Counted from the stretch's first letter, positions 19,539 through 28,357 are shown. The stretch: 53,862 nucleotides of DNA from Acidobacteriaceae bacterium (GCA_030041045.1 JASHOQ010000142.1:1-53862); one strand, 5' to 3'. Numbers and translations are program-made. The notes: generated by a model from the sequence alone, not told the origin.

Positions 19539-20146
19539 TTTGCTTTCAGCCATCCCGCCTCGTCATGCTCTTTTTCAAAGGCGTCAAGAGCGGCCGCGTG
19601 CCGCAGGGTGAGGCCGATGTCGTCCAGCCCTTCGAGCAGGCAGAATTTGCGGAAGGGATCGATCTCGAACTTCGCGCTGAAGCCGCGGCCGTCGGTCACC
19701 GTTTGTTCCTCGAGCGAAACCGTGAGCTGGTAGCCGGGAATCCTCTGCGCGTTGCGGAGAAGAGTCTCGACGTCGCTCTCCGAAAGCCGGACGAGAACGA
19801 TTCCATTCTTGCCCGCATTCGAGAAAAAAATGTCGGCGAAGGTGGGCGCAATCACCACGCGAAAACCGAAGTCGCTCAGCGCCCACGCGGCGTGTTCGCG
19901 GCTGGAGCCGCAGCCGAAGTTCTTGCCGGCAATCAGAATCTGCGCGCCCCGGTAGCGCGGATCGTTGAGCACAAAATCGGCCACCGGCTTGCCTTCGGGC
20001 GTCTGCCGCCAGTCGAAGAAGAGAAAATCGCCGTAGCCGGTGCGCTCGATGCGCTTCAAAAACTGCTTGGGAATGATCTGGTCGGTATCGACGTTGGTGC
20101 GGTCGAGCGGTGCGGCCAGCGCGGTGAGTGTCTTGAATGGTTGCAT
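19520..20146 (-). CDS. leuD: 3-isopropylmalate dehydratase small subunit
   Basis: LeuD is the swivel-domain subunit that pairs with LeuC to isomerise 2- to 3-isopropylmalate in leucine synthesis. The 208 residues include the N-terminal [14 protein letters not shown] and [14 protein letters not shown] active-site motifs. The ATG shares one base with the leuC TGA stop (TGATG), so the two are translationally coupled, as suits a 1:1 complex. The final residues (AATSS and the TAG stop) are encoded by a 7-bp repeat array. Confidence 0.97.
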   Translation of the reverse strand: MQPFKTLTALAAPLDRTNVDTDQIIPKQFLKRIERTGYGDFLFFDWRQTPEGKPVADFVLNDPRYRGAQILIAGKNFGCGSSREHAAWALSDFGFRVVIAPTFADIFFSNAGKNGIVLVRLSESDVETLLRNAQRIPGYQLTVSLEEQTVTDGRGFSAKFEIDPFRKFCLLEGLDDIGLTLRHAAALDAFEKEHDEAGWLKAKAATSS

Positions 20147-21576
20147 CAGGCCGTCACCTCCTCGTTCACTTTCCAGTTACGAATGTCGACAAAGTGGCCG
20201 GCGATCGCGGCCGCGGCGGCCATCTCCGGCGAGACCAGATGCGTGCGCCCGCCGCGTCCCTGGCGGCCTTCGAAGTTGCGGTTGCTGGTGGAAGCGCAGC
20301 GCTCGCCGGGTGAAAGAATGTCGGGATTCATGCCCAGGCACATGGAACAGCCAGGCTCGCGCCAGTCGAAGCCCGCGTCTTTGAAGATGCGGTCGAGGCC
20401 CTCGGCTTCAGCCTGCGCCTTCACCTGCTGCGAGCCCGGAACCACCATCGCGCTCACGTGAGTCGACACTTTGTTACCCGCGGCGATGCGCGCCGCGGCG
20501 CGCAGGTCTTCGATGCGGCCGTTGGTGCAGGAGCCGATGAAGACGCGGTCAATTTCGATTTGGTCGAGCGGCGTGCCCGGCTTGAGCGCCATGTATTCGA
20601 GCGCGCGCTCGAACGATTTGCGATCCAGCTCGTTCGTCGCGGCCGCAGGATCGGGCACACTTGCCGTCACCGGCGCAACCATGCCGGGGCTGGTGCCCCA
20701 GCTCACGTAAGGAACCAGCACAGCCGCGTCAATGACCAGCTCGCGATCGAATTTGGCGCCGGGATCGGAGGGCAGCTTGCTCCACTCGGCAACGGCACGG
20801 TCCCACTCCGCGCCTTTGGGCGCAAACCGCCGGCCCTTCAAATACGCAAACGTCGTCGCGTCCGGCGCGATCATGCCCGCGCGCGCGCCCGCCTCGATGC
20901 TCATGTTGCAGATGGTCATGCGGCCTTCCATGGAAAGTGCGCGAATGGCCGAGCCCGCATACTCGATCACGCAGCCGGTAGCGCCGTCGGTGCCGATGCG
21001 CCCGATGATGCTGAGGATGATATCTTTCGCCGTGACGCCGCGCGGCAGCACGCCCTCGACCGCGATGCGAAAAGTCTGTGGCTTCGATTGCGGCAGCGTC
21101 TGCGTAGCCAGCACGTGCTCCACCTCGCTGGTGCCGATGCCGAACGCGAGCGCCCCGAAGGCGCCGTGCGTGGAAGTGTGCGAGTCGCCGCAGACGATGG
21201 TCATGCCCGGCTTGGTAATGCCGAGCTCCGGCCCGATGACGTGCACAATGCCCTGCTCGCGCGAGTTCACGTCATAGAGCTCGATGCCGAATTCTTTGCA
21301 GTTCCCGCGCAGGGTGGCAATCTGCGTGGCCGCGATCTGGTCGACGATATGAAGCCGGCCCTCAATCGTGGTGGGCACGTTGTGGTCAACGGTAGCAATG
21401 GTGCGGTCCGGCCGGCGCACCTTGCGCCCGGCCAGGCGCAGCCCTTCGAATGCTTGAGGAGACGTGACCTCGTGCACCAACTGCAGATCGACGTAGAGCA
21501 GCGTGGGCTCACCCTTGGGCTCAACCACCACGTGCTGCTCCCAGACTTTTTCGAAGAGCGTTTTTGGTGCGCTCAC
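20146..21576 (-). CDS. leuC: 3-isopropylmalate dehydratase large subunit
   Basis: LeuC is the aconitase-type catalytic subunit with a 4Fe-4S cluster. The 476-residue protein carries GSCTNGR and [10 protein letters not shown], giving the three cluster cysteines, and [19 protein letters not shown] in the N-terminal third. The start is GTG at 21576; AGGAG at 21590..21586, nine bases upstream, belongs to a CTAG-rich array. It overlaps leuD by one base. Confidence 0.97.
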   Translation of the reverse strand: MSAPKTLFEKVWEQHVVVEPKGEPTLLYVDLQLVHEVTSPQAFEGLRLAGRKVRRPDRTIATVDHNVPTTIEGRLHIVDQIAATQIATLRGNCKEFGIELYDVNSREQGIVHVIGPELGITKPGMTIVCGDSHTSTHGAFGALAFGIGTSEVEHVLATQTLPQSKPQTFRIAVEGVLPRGVTAKDIILSIIGRIGTDGATGCVIEYAGSAIRALSMEGRMTICNMSIEAGARAGMIAPDATTFAYLKGRRFAPKGAEWDRAVAEWSKLPSDPGAKFDRELVIDAAVLVPYVSWGTSPGMVAPVTASVPDPAAATNELDRKSFERALEYMALKPGTPLDQIEIDRVFIGSCTNGRIEDLRAAARIAAGNKVSTHVSAMVVPGSQQVKAQAEAEGLDRIFKDAGFDWREPGCSMCLGMNPDILSPGERCASTSNRNFEGRQGRGGRTHLVSPEMAAAAAIAGHFVDIRNWKVNEEVTA

Positions 21577-21583
21577 TCTGTCA

Positions 21584-21736
21584 AGCTCCTAGCTGCTAGC
21601 TTCTAGCCACTAGCTCTTTTCTTGCCGTTCAATTGCTTTTGCTCCAAAGTGGAACATTTTCTGCGATCGCAATTAGCGATACAGGCTGAACTCGCACAAC
21701 CTGCTGAAAGCTAGCGGCTAGCAGCTAGAAGCTGCT
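21584..21736. repeat. CTAG-rich inverted pair of 7-bp arrays, leuB-leuC border
   Basis: Left array 21584-21618 (five units AGCYNCT) and right array 21709-21736 (four units, RGCTAGN) are complementary and enclose 90 bases. The inner part holds a perfect ATCGC/GCGAT hairpin at 21665-21679. The right array encodes the last residues of leuB including its stop. Confidence 0.85.
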
Positions 21737-22808
21737 CTTTTGCCGTTTCGCATACTTTCGCGCCCATCTCCTTGGTCGAAAGCACAGTCAGACCCTGCGT
21801 CTGGCCGCGCGCCAGATCCGGTGTGCGGAATCCCTGCTCCAGCACTTTGCGCACCGAGGCCTCAACCGCCGCCGCTTCGGCCTCGAGCCCGCCGGAGTGG
21901 CGCAGAATCAGCGCACCGGTCAAAATCGCGCCCAGCGGATTCGCCAGCCCCTTGCCGGCGATATCCGGCGCCGAGCCGTGCACGGGCTCGTACAGATTCA
22001 CCTTGCCGCCGATGGTCGCCGAGGGTAGCATGCCCAGCGAGCCGGTAATGACGGCCGACTCGTCACTGAGAATGTCGCCGAAGAGGTTCTCCGTGAGCAC
22101 CACGTCGTAGGCCCGCGGCTGGTTCATCAGGTGCATGGCCATGGCGTCCACGTACTGGTGCTCGACGGTCACGCTGGGAAATTCTGTTGCCACTTCATTC
22201 ACCGTCGCCCGCCAGAGCTGCGAAACCTCGAGCACGTTGGCTTTGTCCACGCTGGTCAGTTTTTTGCGCCGCTTCTGGGCCAGCTCGAAAGCGATGCGCG
22301 CCACTCGGGCGACTTCGTCGCGGGTGTAGACCATGGTGTTGAAGGCCTGATTTTTTGTCTTGTCCCAGGCGCGCGGCTGGCCGAAGTAGAGTCCGCCGAG
22401 CAGTTCGCGGACAAAAAGAATGTCGGCGCCCTCGACGATTTCGGCCTTGAGCGGGCTGTTGACCGCGAGCTCCCTGAATGCGAACGCGGGGCGCAGATTG
22501 GCAAAGCCGCCCAGCGCGGCGCGAATCTGCAAGAGGCCGGCCTCGGGGCGCTTGTCCGGCGGCAGCGCGTTGAACTCATTGCCGCCCACGGCGCCGAGCA
22601 AAACAGCATCCGACGCCAGCGCCGCATCCAGCGTGTCTTTCGGCAGCGGCGCGCCGTCCTGCACAATGGCCACGCCGCCGATGCGCTTTTCTTCGAACCT
22701 AAAATCGTGACCGCCTAGCGCAGCAATCTCCTTTAACACGGAGACCGCTTGGTACGTGACTTCGGGGCCGATACCGTCGCCCGCCGTTACCAGAATCTTC
22801 AAATGCAT
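21711..22808 (-). CDS. leuB: 3-isopropylmalate dehydrogenase
   Basis: LeuB oxidatively decarboxylates 3-isopropylmalate using NAD. The ATG at 22808 begins [17 protein letters not shown], the conserved family N-terminus, giving 365 residues; the 15 extra residues of the longer frame are not conserved. The substrate and metal-binding segments ([42 protein letters not shown]) are present. The stop of the small membrane protein gene upstream is two bases before this start, so the two are coupled. The C-terminal QLLAASR and its stop are written by a CTAG-rich repeat. Confidence 0.97.
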   Translation of the reverse strand: MHLKILVTAGDGIGPEVTYQAVSVLKEIAALGGHDFRFEEKRIGGVAIVQDGAPLPKDTLDAALASDAVLLGAVGGNEFNALPPDKRPEAGLLQIRAALGGFANLRPAFAFRELAVNSPLKAEIVEGADILFVRELLGGLYFGQPRAWDKTKNQAFNTMVYTRDEVARVARIAFELAQKRRKKLTSVDKANVLEVSQLWRATVNEVATEFPSVTVEHQYVDAMAMHLMNQPRAYDVVLTENLFGDILSDESAVITGSLGMLPSATIGGKVNLYEPVHGSAPDIAGKGLANPLGAILTGALILRHSGGLEAEAAAVEASVRKVLEQGFRTPDLARGQTQGLTVLSTKEMGAKVCETAKEQLLAASR

Positions 22809-22810
22809 TC

Positions 22811-23098
22811 CTATTCCTGTCTTCCTTCTCTCAGTTTGCCCGCAGCAATCCACACCAACTCAATGACCACGCACAAAAGCAAAAAGCTCAGAAAGACCGC
22901 CAGCTTGAGGTATCCGTTCGCATGGGCGCCGCGAATCCCGCCGGGATAGAAAAGAAGCGCAATCTTCAGTCCCGGGAAAAAAATCGCCGACGCCAGCCAT
23001 CTGAGCCCTGCCTCTCTTACGGAAATCATGGCCGCCCCATAGACCAGAGCCATCGCCAGGATGGCCGAAAGCAATCTTCTTCGCGCCGGGGATATCAT
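22811..23098 (-). CDS. Small membrane protein coupled to leuB, unknown
   Basis: A 95-residue hydrophobic protein with about three membrane segments ([61 protein letters not shown]). It sits between leuA and leuB, 29 bases from leuA and with its TAG stop two bases before the leuB ATG, so it is part of the operon. No family is recognised. A function in amino-acid transport is possible but unsupported. Confidence 0.65.
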   Translation of the reverse strand: MISPARRRLLSAILAMALVYGAAMISVREAGLRWLASAIFFPGLKIALLFYPGGIRGAHANGYLKLAVFLSFLLLCVVIELVWIAAGKLREGRQE

Positions 23099-23127
23099 CG
23101 CCGTCTTTCTCTCATCCTTCCGAATGC

Positions 23128-24324
23128 TTAATCCAGCTCCGCAACGGGCACGTGGCGCTTCTCGCGAATCGAGTCGGGGAGCAAGCCGACGAGATCCTGG
23201 TCGTAGATATTTTTCTTGCGGTCGGCCAGCGCCACAAAACGGTAGTAGACGTGCTGCAGCTCGTCGCGCGTGAGCGTAAAGCCAAGCTGCTCCAGTTTGT
23301 GCCGCAAAGCCGCGCGGCCAGAGTGCTTGCCCAGTACCAGATGCGTCTTGGCCACGCCCACCAGCTGCGGCGTCATGATCTCGTAGCAGAGCGGGTTGGC
23401 CAGCATGCCGTGCTGGTGGATGCCGCTCTCATGCGCGAAGGCGTTGGCGCCCACCACGGCCTTGTTCGGGGAGGGCTTGAAGGTAATGAGCTGGCCCAGC
23501 ACCTCGCTCGTCGGGTACAGCTGGTCGAGCTTGATGCTCGTCGACAGGCCGTAGCGGTCGCCGCGCACGTAGAGCGCCGCGGCAATCTCCTCCAGCGCGG
23601 CGTTGCCGGCCCGCTCGCCGATACCGTTGATGGTGCACTCCACCTGGCGCGCGCCCGCCTCAATGGCCGCGAGAGAGTTGGCCACGGCCAGGCCGAGATC
23701 GTCGTGGCAGTGCGAGGAGAGGATCACGCCCTTTTGGTCGATCGCGGGAACGCGCGCGCGCACCTCGCCGAACATCCGCCCATACTCTTCGGGCGTGGAA
23801 TAGCCCACCGTATCCGGCATGTTGATGGTGGTGGCGCCGGCTTCGACGGCGATGCGGACCATCTCCACCAGAAAATCGCGGTCGGAGCGCGTCGAGTCCT
23901 CGGGCGAAAACTCCACGTCGTCGCAATGCGCACGCGCCTGGCGCACGGAGTCGCCGCAGAGATCGAGGGCCTCATTGCGGCCCATTTTGAGCTTGTATTC
24001 AAGGTGCAGGTCGCTGGAAGCAAGGAAAACGTGGATGCGGGCGCGCTCGGCAAATTGCAGGGCGCGCGCCGCCATGTCGATATCTTCCTTTTTTGCCCGC
24101 GCCAGGGATGCAATGCGCGGCTTGCGGATGGCCTGGGTAATGGTAGAGATGGCGGCGAAGTCGCCTTCGGAGGCCATGGCAAAGCCGGCTTCGATGATGT
24201 CCACGCCCAGGTCCTCGAGCGCATGGGCCATGGTGAGCTTTTCCTGCGTGGTCATGCTGCAGCCGGGCGACTGCTCGCCATCGCGCAGGGTGGTGTCGAA
24301 AAAGACGACATGGTTGGTGGTCAT
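23128..24324 (-). CDS. leuA: 2-isopropylmalate synthase, short form without regulatory domain
   Basis: LeuA condenses acetyl-CoA and 2-oxoisovalerate, the committed step to leucine. The start [21 protein letters not shown] (ATG 24324) gives 398 residues. The TIM-barrel catalytic domain is complete (DTTLRDGEQ, the metal motif [14 protein letters not shown], and NGIGERAGN), as is the linker region with [11 protein letters not shown] and [10 protein letters not shown]. The protein stops after the linker, so the C-terminal LeuA dimer domain of about 120-130 residues that mediates leucine feedback in usual enzymes of over 500 residues is absent. Downstream DNA encodes an unrelated membrane protein, so this is not a simple frameshift. 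Homocitrate or citramalate synthase activity is the alternative; the leu context favours LeuA. Confidence 0.92.
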   Translation of the reverse strand: MTTNHVVFFDTTLRDGEQSPGCSMTTQEKLTMAHALEDLGVDIIEAGFAMASEGDFAAISTITQAIRKPRIASLARAKKEDIDMAARALQFAERARIHVFLASSDLHLEYKLKMGRNEALDLCGDSVRQARAHCDDVEFSPEDSTRSDRDFLVEMVRIAVEAGATTINMPDTVGYSTPEEYGRMFGEVRARVPAIDQKGVILSSHCHDDLGLAVANSLAAIEAGARQVECTINGIGERAGNAALEEIAAALYVRGDRYGLSTSIKLDQLYPTSEVLGQLITFKPSPNKAVVGANAFAHESGIHQHGMLANPLCYEIMTPQLVGVAKTHLVLGKHSGRAALRHKLEQLGFTLTRDELQHVYYRFVALADRKKNIYDQDLVGLLPDSIREKRHVPVAELD

Positions 24325-24384
24325 GACGGTGGCGCGGAAAGGTCTCACCTTCCCGCCATTCCAGTTTCGCTCATTTCGGTGCTA

Positions 24385-24397
24385 TAACGCAAAGTTA
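24385..24397. promoter_or_regulatory. LysR-type T-N11-A box in the leuA-lysR intergenic region
   Basis: TAAC-GCAAA-GTTA is a perfect inverted repeat (ATAAC/GTTAT including flanks, 24384-24398) of the T-N11-A type bound by LysR regulators. It lies 60 bases before leuA and upstream of the predicted regulator promoter. A TATAAT on the minus strand (24420..24415) could be the leuA -10, placing the box just downstream of that start. Confidence 0.6.
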
Positions 24398-24403
24398 TTA
24401 TTT

Positions 24404-24432
24404 TTGTAGAATCGATTATATTTTCTTATGAT
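24404..24432 (+). promoter_or_regulatory. Putative promoter of the LysR-type gene
   Basis: TTGTAG (24404-24409) and TATGAT (24427-24432) are separated by exactly 17 bases in an AT-rich island. The leader to the GTG start would be about 125 bases and include the 7-bp arrays. Confidence 0.45.
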
Positions 24433-24441
24433 GAGACAGAC

Positions 24442-24544
24442 ATCAGGGATCAGGGTTCAGTATCGCCGTGTTGTGGCGCAAAGCTGGAAGTGACTAAGCG
24501 CTTCGTTGTCTGACCCGACACCTGACACCCGAAACCTGACCCCT
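24442..24544. repeat. Opposing 7-bp arrays between leuA and the LysR gene
   Basis: Left array 24442-24462 (ATCAGGG twice and TTCAGTA) and right array 24510-24544 (units GACACCT, GACACCC, GAAACCT, GACCCCT) are partly complementary around about 47 bases. The layout matches the arrays inside the leu/ilv cluster, but the unit sequence differs. Confidence 0.75.
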
Positions 24545-24564
24545 GCATTCCGGAGGAATGCCGC

Positions 24565-25488
24565 GTGGAACTCAACCAGCTCGAAACTTTTCTTGCCGTC
24601 GCCGAGGAGCGCAGTTTTTCCCGCGCGGCGGCGCGGCTCAACCGCACGCAGCCGGCAGTGAGCCAGGTGATCAAGAAGCTCGAGCAGGGCGTGGGCGAGC
24701 GGCTCTTCGACCGCGCGGCGCGGGATGGGGCGCTGACGGCTTCTGGCACGCTGCTGCGCGACTATGCCCGGCGGCTACTGGCCCTGCGGCGCGAGGCCGC
24801 GAGCGCGCTGGGCGAGTTGAAAACCCTGGAACGAGGCGAGCTGCAACTGGCGGCCAATGAGTACACGTGCATGTATCTGCTGCCCGCCTTGGACGCCTTC
24901 CGGCGCACGGCGCCGCACGTGCACGTAGCCGTGAACCGGACGCTGGCCTCGCGGATTCCCGATGAGCTGAACCTGCGCACATTCGAGCTGGGCGTGATCT
25001 CATTCCGGCCCGATCCGGAACAGTTCCGGTCGATTGCCGTGTACGGCGACAGCCTAGACCTGATCGTGAGCCCGCGTCACACCCTCGCCCGCCGGGAGCG
25101 GATTGCAATCGCCGACCTGGGCAGCGAGCTGTTCGTGGCCCACAACGTGGCCTCGCCGCTGCGGCGCAAGGTGATTGAGGCTTTTCAGCGCTACCGGACG
25201 CCGCTGAACATGGCCATCGAGCTGCCCACCATCGAAGCCATCAAGCGCTTTGTGGCCATGGGCAATGGCGTGGCGCTGGTTCCGCATCTGACGGTGGCGC
25301 GGGAGCTCGAGGCCGGAGACCTGGTGCGCGTGCCCGTGGACGAGTTGGAGATGCGGCGGGTTCTGCGGCTGGTTTACCGCCGGCAGGCCACGCTTTCTCA
25401 TGCCGCCAGAGCGTTTTTGCGCACGCTGCGCGCGCTCGCCCGGGACCAGGGACCGCCGTTCTATTACCAGGTGGAACGCGCGGGGTGA
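24565..25488 (+). CDS. LysR-family transcriptional regulator
   Basis: A 307-residue regulator with the N-terminal winged helix-turn-helix (MELNQLETFLAVAEERSFSR, then AARLNRTQPAVSQVIKKLEQ) and a periplasmic-binding-protein-like effector domain from about residue 90. The start is GTG at 24565, with GGAGG eight bases upstream (24552-24556); the out-of-frame ATG at 24558 is rejected. It is divergent from leuA, and a T-N11-A palindrome lies between them. It is therefore the best candidate regulator of the leu/ilv cluster and of itself; the effector is unknown. It ends directly in a 7-bp array. Confidence 0.93.
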   Translation: MELNQLETFLAVAEERSFSRAAARLNRTQPAVSQVIKKLEQGVGERLFDRAARDGALTASGTLLRDYARRLLALRREAASALGELKTLERGELQLAANEYTCMYLLPALDAFRRTAPHVHVAVNRTLASRIPDELNLRTFELGVISFRPDPEQFRSIAVYGDSLDLIVSPRHTLARRERIAIADLGSELFVAHNVASPLRRKVIEAFQRYRTPLNMAIELPTIEAIKRFVAMGNGVALVPHLTVARELEAGDLVRVPVDELEMRRVLRLVYRRQATLSHAARAFLRTLRALARDQGPPFYYQVERAG

Positions 25489-25492
25489 AGAC

Positions 25493-25555
25493 AGGTTTCA
25501 GGTTTCAGGTTTCGGGTTTCGGGTTTCAGGTTTCAAGGGTCAGGGGTCAGGGATA
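25493..25555. repeat. 7-bp tandem array after the LysR gene
   Basis: Nine contiguous heptads beginning five bases after the stop codon. Six are RGGTTTC (four identical AGGTTTC) and the last three shift to AGGGGTC-like units. Confidence 0.85.
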
Positions 25556-25784
25556 TGAACAGCGCGAGCGCGCTTTTCAGGAAAACGCCGAATTCGGCCG
25601 GCCTGCGTCTAAGGCTGAAGAGAAAGATTCCACATCACGCAGGGGCACACCGGGGCGTTCCGGCCAGTTACAATGCTGAGAGCGGACCCCGGCGGGAGCC
25701 GGTACGCCGAAAAACAATCAGACAAGCCTTTTGCCACGCGTGCGCGCGGCGCACGAATGCGCAGGAGGTGAGGTTCAGGAACGA

Positions 25785-26414
25785 ATGAAGAAGATCGCCT
25801 TTTTCGCATGCCTGCTGGCCGTGTGCGCAACCGCGGCGAGCGCCCAGGAAAGCCGCCAGGACATCAGCCTGAGCGGAACCGCGCTGATCGAACCGTTCAT
25901 CGAGTCCTCAACCGACGTAGCCGTGCATTCGAACCCGGCCTACGGCGCGCTGCTGAGCTACCGGTTCATGACCACGCCGACAACCGCGCTCGAAGTCAAC
26001 TACGGCCTCACCTATGAGAACACGATCCTGTTCCAGGGCCCTTCGTTCGACCAGCCTCCATCCTACGGCGTCAAGGTCCTGACGCGGACCGAGGAGATAT
26101 CCGGCGCGTTCGTGAAGTCCTTTGTGCTGAAGAACTGGAACCCATTTGTGGAAGCGGGCCCGGCGGGCATGATCTTTCTGCCCATCATCAACTCCGGTAC
26201 GAAAACGCTCGATGCGCACCAGCAGGTGGAGGTGGGCGCGTTGTACGGCGGCGGATTTGCCTACGAGATCAGTCCCAGTTTCGATGTTCGCGCCGAGTAT
26301 CGCGGCATCGTGGTCAAGACGCCGACCTTTAACAACAGTGACGAATACAACTTCACCACCAACCGCTGGTACAACATCTCCGAACCGGTGGTGGGCATCG
26401 CCTATCACTTTTAG
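25785..26414 (+). CDS. Outer-membrane beta-barrel protein, small
   Basis: A 209-residue protein with signal peptide MKKIAFFACLLAVCATAASAQ. The mature part alternates short amphipathic strands such as YGALLSYRF, ALEVNYGL, FDVRAEYRG and VVGIAYHF, and ends in phenylalanine, the usual barrel-insertion signal. Eight to ten strands would fit. No OmpA-like peptidoglycan domain is present. AGGA lies four bases before ATG 25785. A terminator and repeats follow. Its cargo or function cannot be deduced. Confidence 0.82.
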   Translation: MKKIAFFACLLAVCATAASAQESRQDISLSGTALIEPFIESSTDVAVHSNPAYGALLSYRFMTTPTTALEVNYGLTYENTILFQGPSFDQPPSYGVKVLTRTEEISGAFVKSFVLKNWNPFVEAGPAGMIFLPIINSGTKTLDAHQQVEVGALYGGGFAYEISPSFDVRAEYRGIVVKTPTFNNSDEYNFTTNRWYNISEPVVGIAYHF

Positions 26415-26419
26415 GAACA

Positions 26420-26447
26420 GGGGTCAGGGGTCAGGGGTCAGGGGTCA
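26420..26447. repeat. Four perfect 7-bp repeats after the barrel gene
   Basis: GGGGTCA is repeated four times without error, starting five bases after the stop codon and running into the terminator at 26452. Confidence 0.9.
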
Positions 26448-26451
26448 GAAA

Positions 26452-26487
26452 AACGGACTGGCGCAGAGCCGGTCCGTTTTGTTTTTT
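26452..26487 (+). terminator. Rho-independent terminator
   Basis: An 11-bp stem (AACGGACTGGC, one G-T pair) with a 5-base loop is followed by a T-rich tract. Confidence 0.88.
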
Positions 26488-26513
26488 GGCTCACCACTTT
26501 TCAGGCTGGGTGC

Positions 26514-26539
26514 CCCCGGTCTCGATTCTGAGACCGGGG
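26514..26539. other. Perfect hairpin, 10-bp stem
   Basis: CCCCGGTCTC pairs perfectly with GAGACCGGGG around a 6-base loop. No T-tract follows, so it is not a canonical terminator. It could be a relic of a repeat or a structured RNA. Confidence 0.6.
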
Positions 26540-26576
26540 AGAGCGCGAACCTCGCGCGTTTTCACATCCCGGTTGC

Positions 26577-26610
26577 CCCATCCTTTCGCCGCTTTTGGCG
26601 AAAGGGTGGG
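26577..26610. repeat. Palindromic interspersed repeat, copy 3
   Basis: Ends CCCATCCTT and AAAGGGTGGG as in the copies at 5815 and 6528, but with a TTTCGCC/GGCGAAA core. The 14-bp arms differ only by one G-T pair. Confidence 0.75.
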
Positions 26611-26633
26611 AGCGATGCTGACCGGCGGTTTCG

Positions 26634-27500
26634 CTAACCCGCTTCAATGCTCCGCGCTTCGCGGTAGCGGCCCAGCTCTTTCACCATGCCGCAGTGAGGG
26701 CGCAGGGCATCGATGATCTGAGAAGCGCTGCCGGCTCCCGCACGCGCGCCCTCGTCGCTCGAGCCGATCTGGCAATCCACATAGAAGACATACTCCCAGG
26801 GTTTGCCGTGGACGGGGCGCGACTCGATCTTGGTGAGATTGGTGCCCAGCGCGGAGAGCGCGCTGAGCGCGCCAACGAGCGAGCCCGGCCGGTGCTCCAG
26901 CGAAAAGGCGATGCTGATCTTGTTGGCCTCGGGATCGGTGCGGGCCTCGGCCGAGCGGCGCACGAGGAAGAAGCGAGTGTAATTCTCCGGATTGTCTTCA
27001 ATGCCGGCTTCGAGAATCTCCGCCCCGTAAGTGCGAGCCGCCTGCTCGCTGGCGATGGCGGCGGCGCGGCGGTCGCGCAGCTCCACCAGCTGCTTGACGC
27101 TGCCGGCCGTGTCATAGGCGGCGAAGGCCTCCATGCGCGGATGGCGGGCGAGGAAGCGCCGGCATTGCGCCAGGGCCACGGGATGCGAAAAGACGCGGTC
27201 GATCTCCGCGGTGGTCGCGCCCGCAACGGCAATGAGGTTGTGGCGGATGCGCAGCAGCGTCTCCTGCTCCACGGTCACGTCGTGCGCCAGGAGAAGATCG
27301 AAATGCTCGACCACCGATCCGGCGAGCGAGTTCTCGATGGGAATCACGGCGGCATCCGCAGCGCCGCCCGCGAGCGCGGAGAAGACCTCAGCCGAGAGCG
27401 AACAGGGAACGATTTCCGCCTGGGCAACGAGCTTCAGCGCCGCTTCATGGCTGAAGGAGCCCGGCTCTCCCTGGATCGCGATCCTGTTGGCGATTTTCAT
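26634..27500 (-). CDS. pheA: Prephenate dehydratase
   Basis: PheA converts prephenate to phenylpyruvate in phenylalanine synthesis. The start MKIANRIAIQGEPGSFSHEAA (ATG 27500) gives 288 residues, the normal size of the monofunctional enzyme without chorismate mutase. The catalytic domain includes IPIENSLAGSVVEHFDLL and the Thr-Arg-Phe active-site motif in NYTRFFLV. A C-terminal ACT domain holds LSALGTNLTKIESRPV, the ESRP phenylalanine-binding motif, so feedback control by phenylalanine is expected. It is divergent from the secreted protein gene at 27626. Confidence 0.96.
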   Translation of the reverse strand: MKIANRIAIQGEPGSFSHEAALKLVAQAEIVPCSLSAEVFSALAGGAADAAVIPIENSLAGSVVEHFDLLLAHDVTVEQETLLRIRHNLIAVAGATTAEIDRVFSHPVALAQCRRFLARHPRMEAFAAYDTAGSVKQLVELRDRRAAAIASEQAARTYGAEILEAGIEDNPENYTRFFLVRRSAEARTDPEANKISIAFSLEHRPGSLVGALSALSALGTNLTKIESRPVHGKPWEYVFYVDCQIGSSDEGARAGAGSASQIIDALRPHCGMVKELGRYREARSIEAG

Positions 27501-27625
27501 GCGGATGGCGTGCCTCTTAAGACGTAAGCGTCTGCCTCGCGCCCCTCCGCACGATAGCACAGAGGAGGGACTTCGCTTTTCCAGCAACCGGCGTATCATG
27601 GCGGGAAGTTAGCGGAAGTATCCCC

Positions 27626-28357
27626 ATGACCCCTCTATGGGCTGTTTTTCTTTGGGTTGCCTTGCTTCCTCCCGGCTTGCCGCCAGAGGTTGCCATCCGG
27701 GGCCAGGTTGTGGACCCTGCCGGCGCCGCGATCGCGGGGGCCAGTATCCGTGTACTCGACGAGGCCAGCCGCAATACCATCGACACCGAGGTATCGGACA
27801 AGGACGGGAAGTTCGCCATCGGCGGGCTGGCCCAAGGGGTTTATCTGCTCGCGGTCTCGGCTCCCGGCTTTCAAGAGAAATTGGTCCGCGTGGATCAGTC
27901 GCAGGACGGAATCCGCACTCTCCCAGCGCTCGGGCTCGACGCCATGGATTGCGACGCCCCCGGCGCCAAATGCAACCGGCCTTCCGCCGGTGACAATGCC
28001 GATCCGCATCCGGTCATCCTCATGCGCGACATGACCGTGAATACCAACGAGGCGGTCGATCTCGAAAAAGGCGAGATGGTTCCCCGCGATTCGGCGAAGG
28101 CCGACGTCCGTCTCGATTCGGCGGCGGGCACACTTTTCGTGGTCCCCCTCAACGGGGCGGCCTTCACCACCTCCGGCGCAGGAGGGAGCTGCGGCAAGAC
28201 CCGGAACAAGGATCCCTTGCGCATCGATGGCCGGGGCCCGGCAAGCGAGATTGTGGTTTTCACCGGCCACAAGCAATGTTCAAGGCTCTTCATCACCAGC
28301 GAGATCGCGCCCGGAAGCGATCAAGCCAGTTTCCACGTCGTCACCCGCTCCCGCTAA
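27626..28357 (+). CDS. Secreted protein with carboxypeptidase-regulatory-like domain
   Basis: A 243-residue protein with a short hydrophobic N-terminus (LWAVFLWVALLPPGLP) serving as export signal. A CarboxypepD_reg-like beta-sandwich follows (residues about 22-90: IRGQVVDPAGAAIAGASIRV, then KFAIGGLAQGVYLLAVSAPGF). The rest is unassigned and contains four scattered cysteines that may form disulphides. Such domains are abundant in Acidobacteriota cell-envelope proteins. No enzyme motif is seen. Confidence 0.78.
   Translation: MTPLWAVFLWVALLPPGLPPEVAIRGQVVDPAGAAIAGASIRVLDEASRNTIDTEVSDKDGKFAIGGLAQGVYLLAVSAPGFQEKLVRVDQSQDGIRTLPALGLDAMDCDAPGAKCNRPSAGDNADPHPVILMRDMTVNTNEAVDLEKGEMVPRDSAKADVRLDSAAGTLFVVPLNGAAFTTSGAGGSCGKTRNKDPLRIDGRGPASEIVVFTGHKQCSRLFITSEIAPGSDQASFHVVTRSR

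Noticed and set aside
22811..23127. Frameshifted remainder of the LeuA regulatory domain
   Set aside because: The only frame here encodes three hydrophobic membrane segments, unlike the LeuA dimer domain, and has its own start.
24558..24860. Out-of-frame ATG start immediately after GGAGG, before the LysR gene
   Set aside because: The frame has no family resemblance, whereas GTG 24565 gives a complete LysR helix-turn-helix at good spacing.
15393..26447. Short regular repeats considered as a CRISPR array
   Set aside because: Units are 7 bp and contiguous, without unique spacers of 25-40 bases, and no cas gene is present.
26514..26539. Strong hairpin considered as a terminator
   Set aside because: No T-tract on either side; a proper terminator for the upstream gene already lies at 26452-26487.
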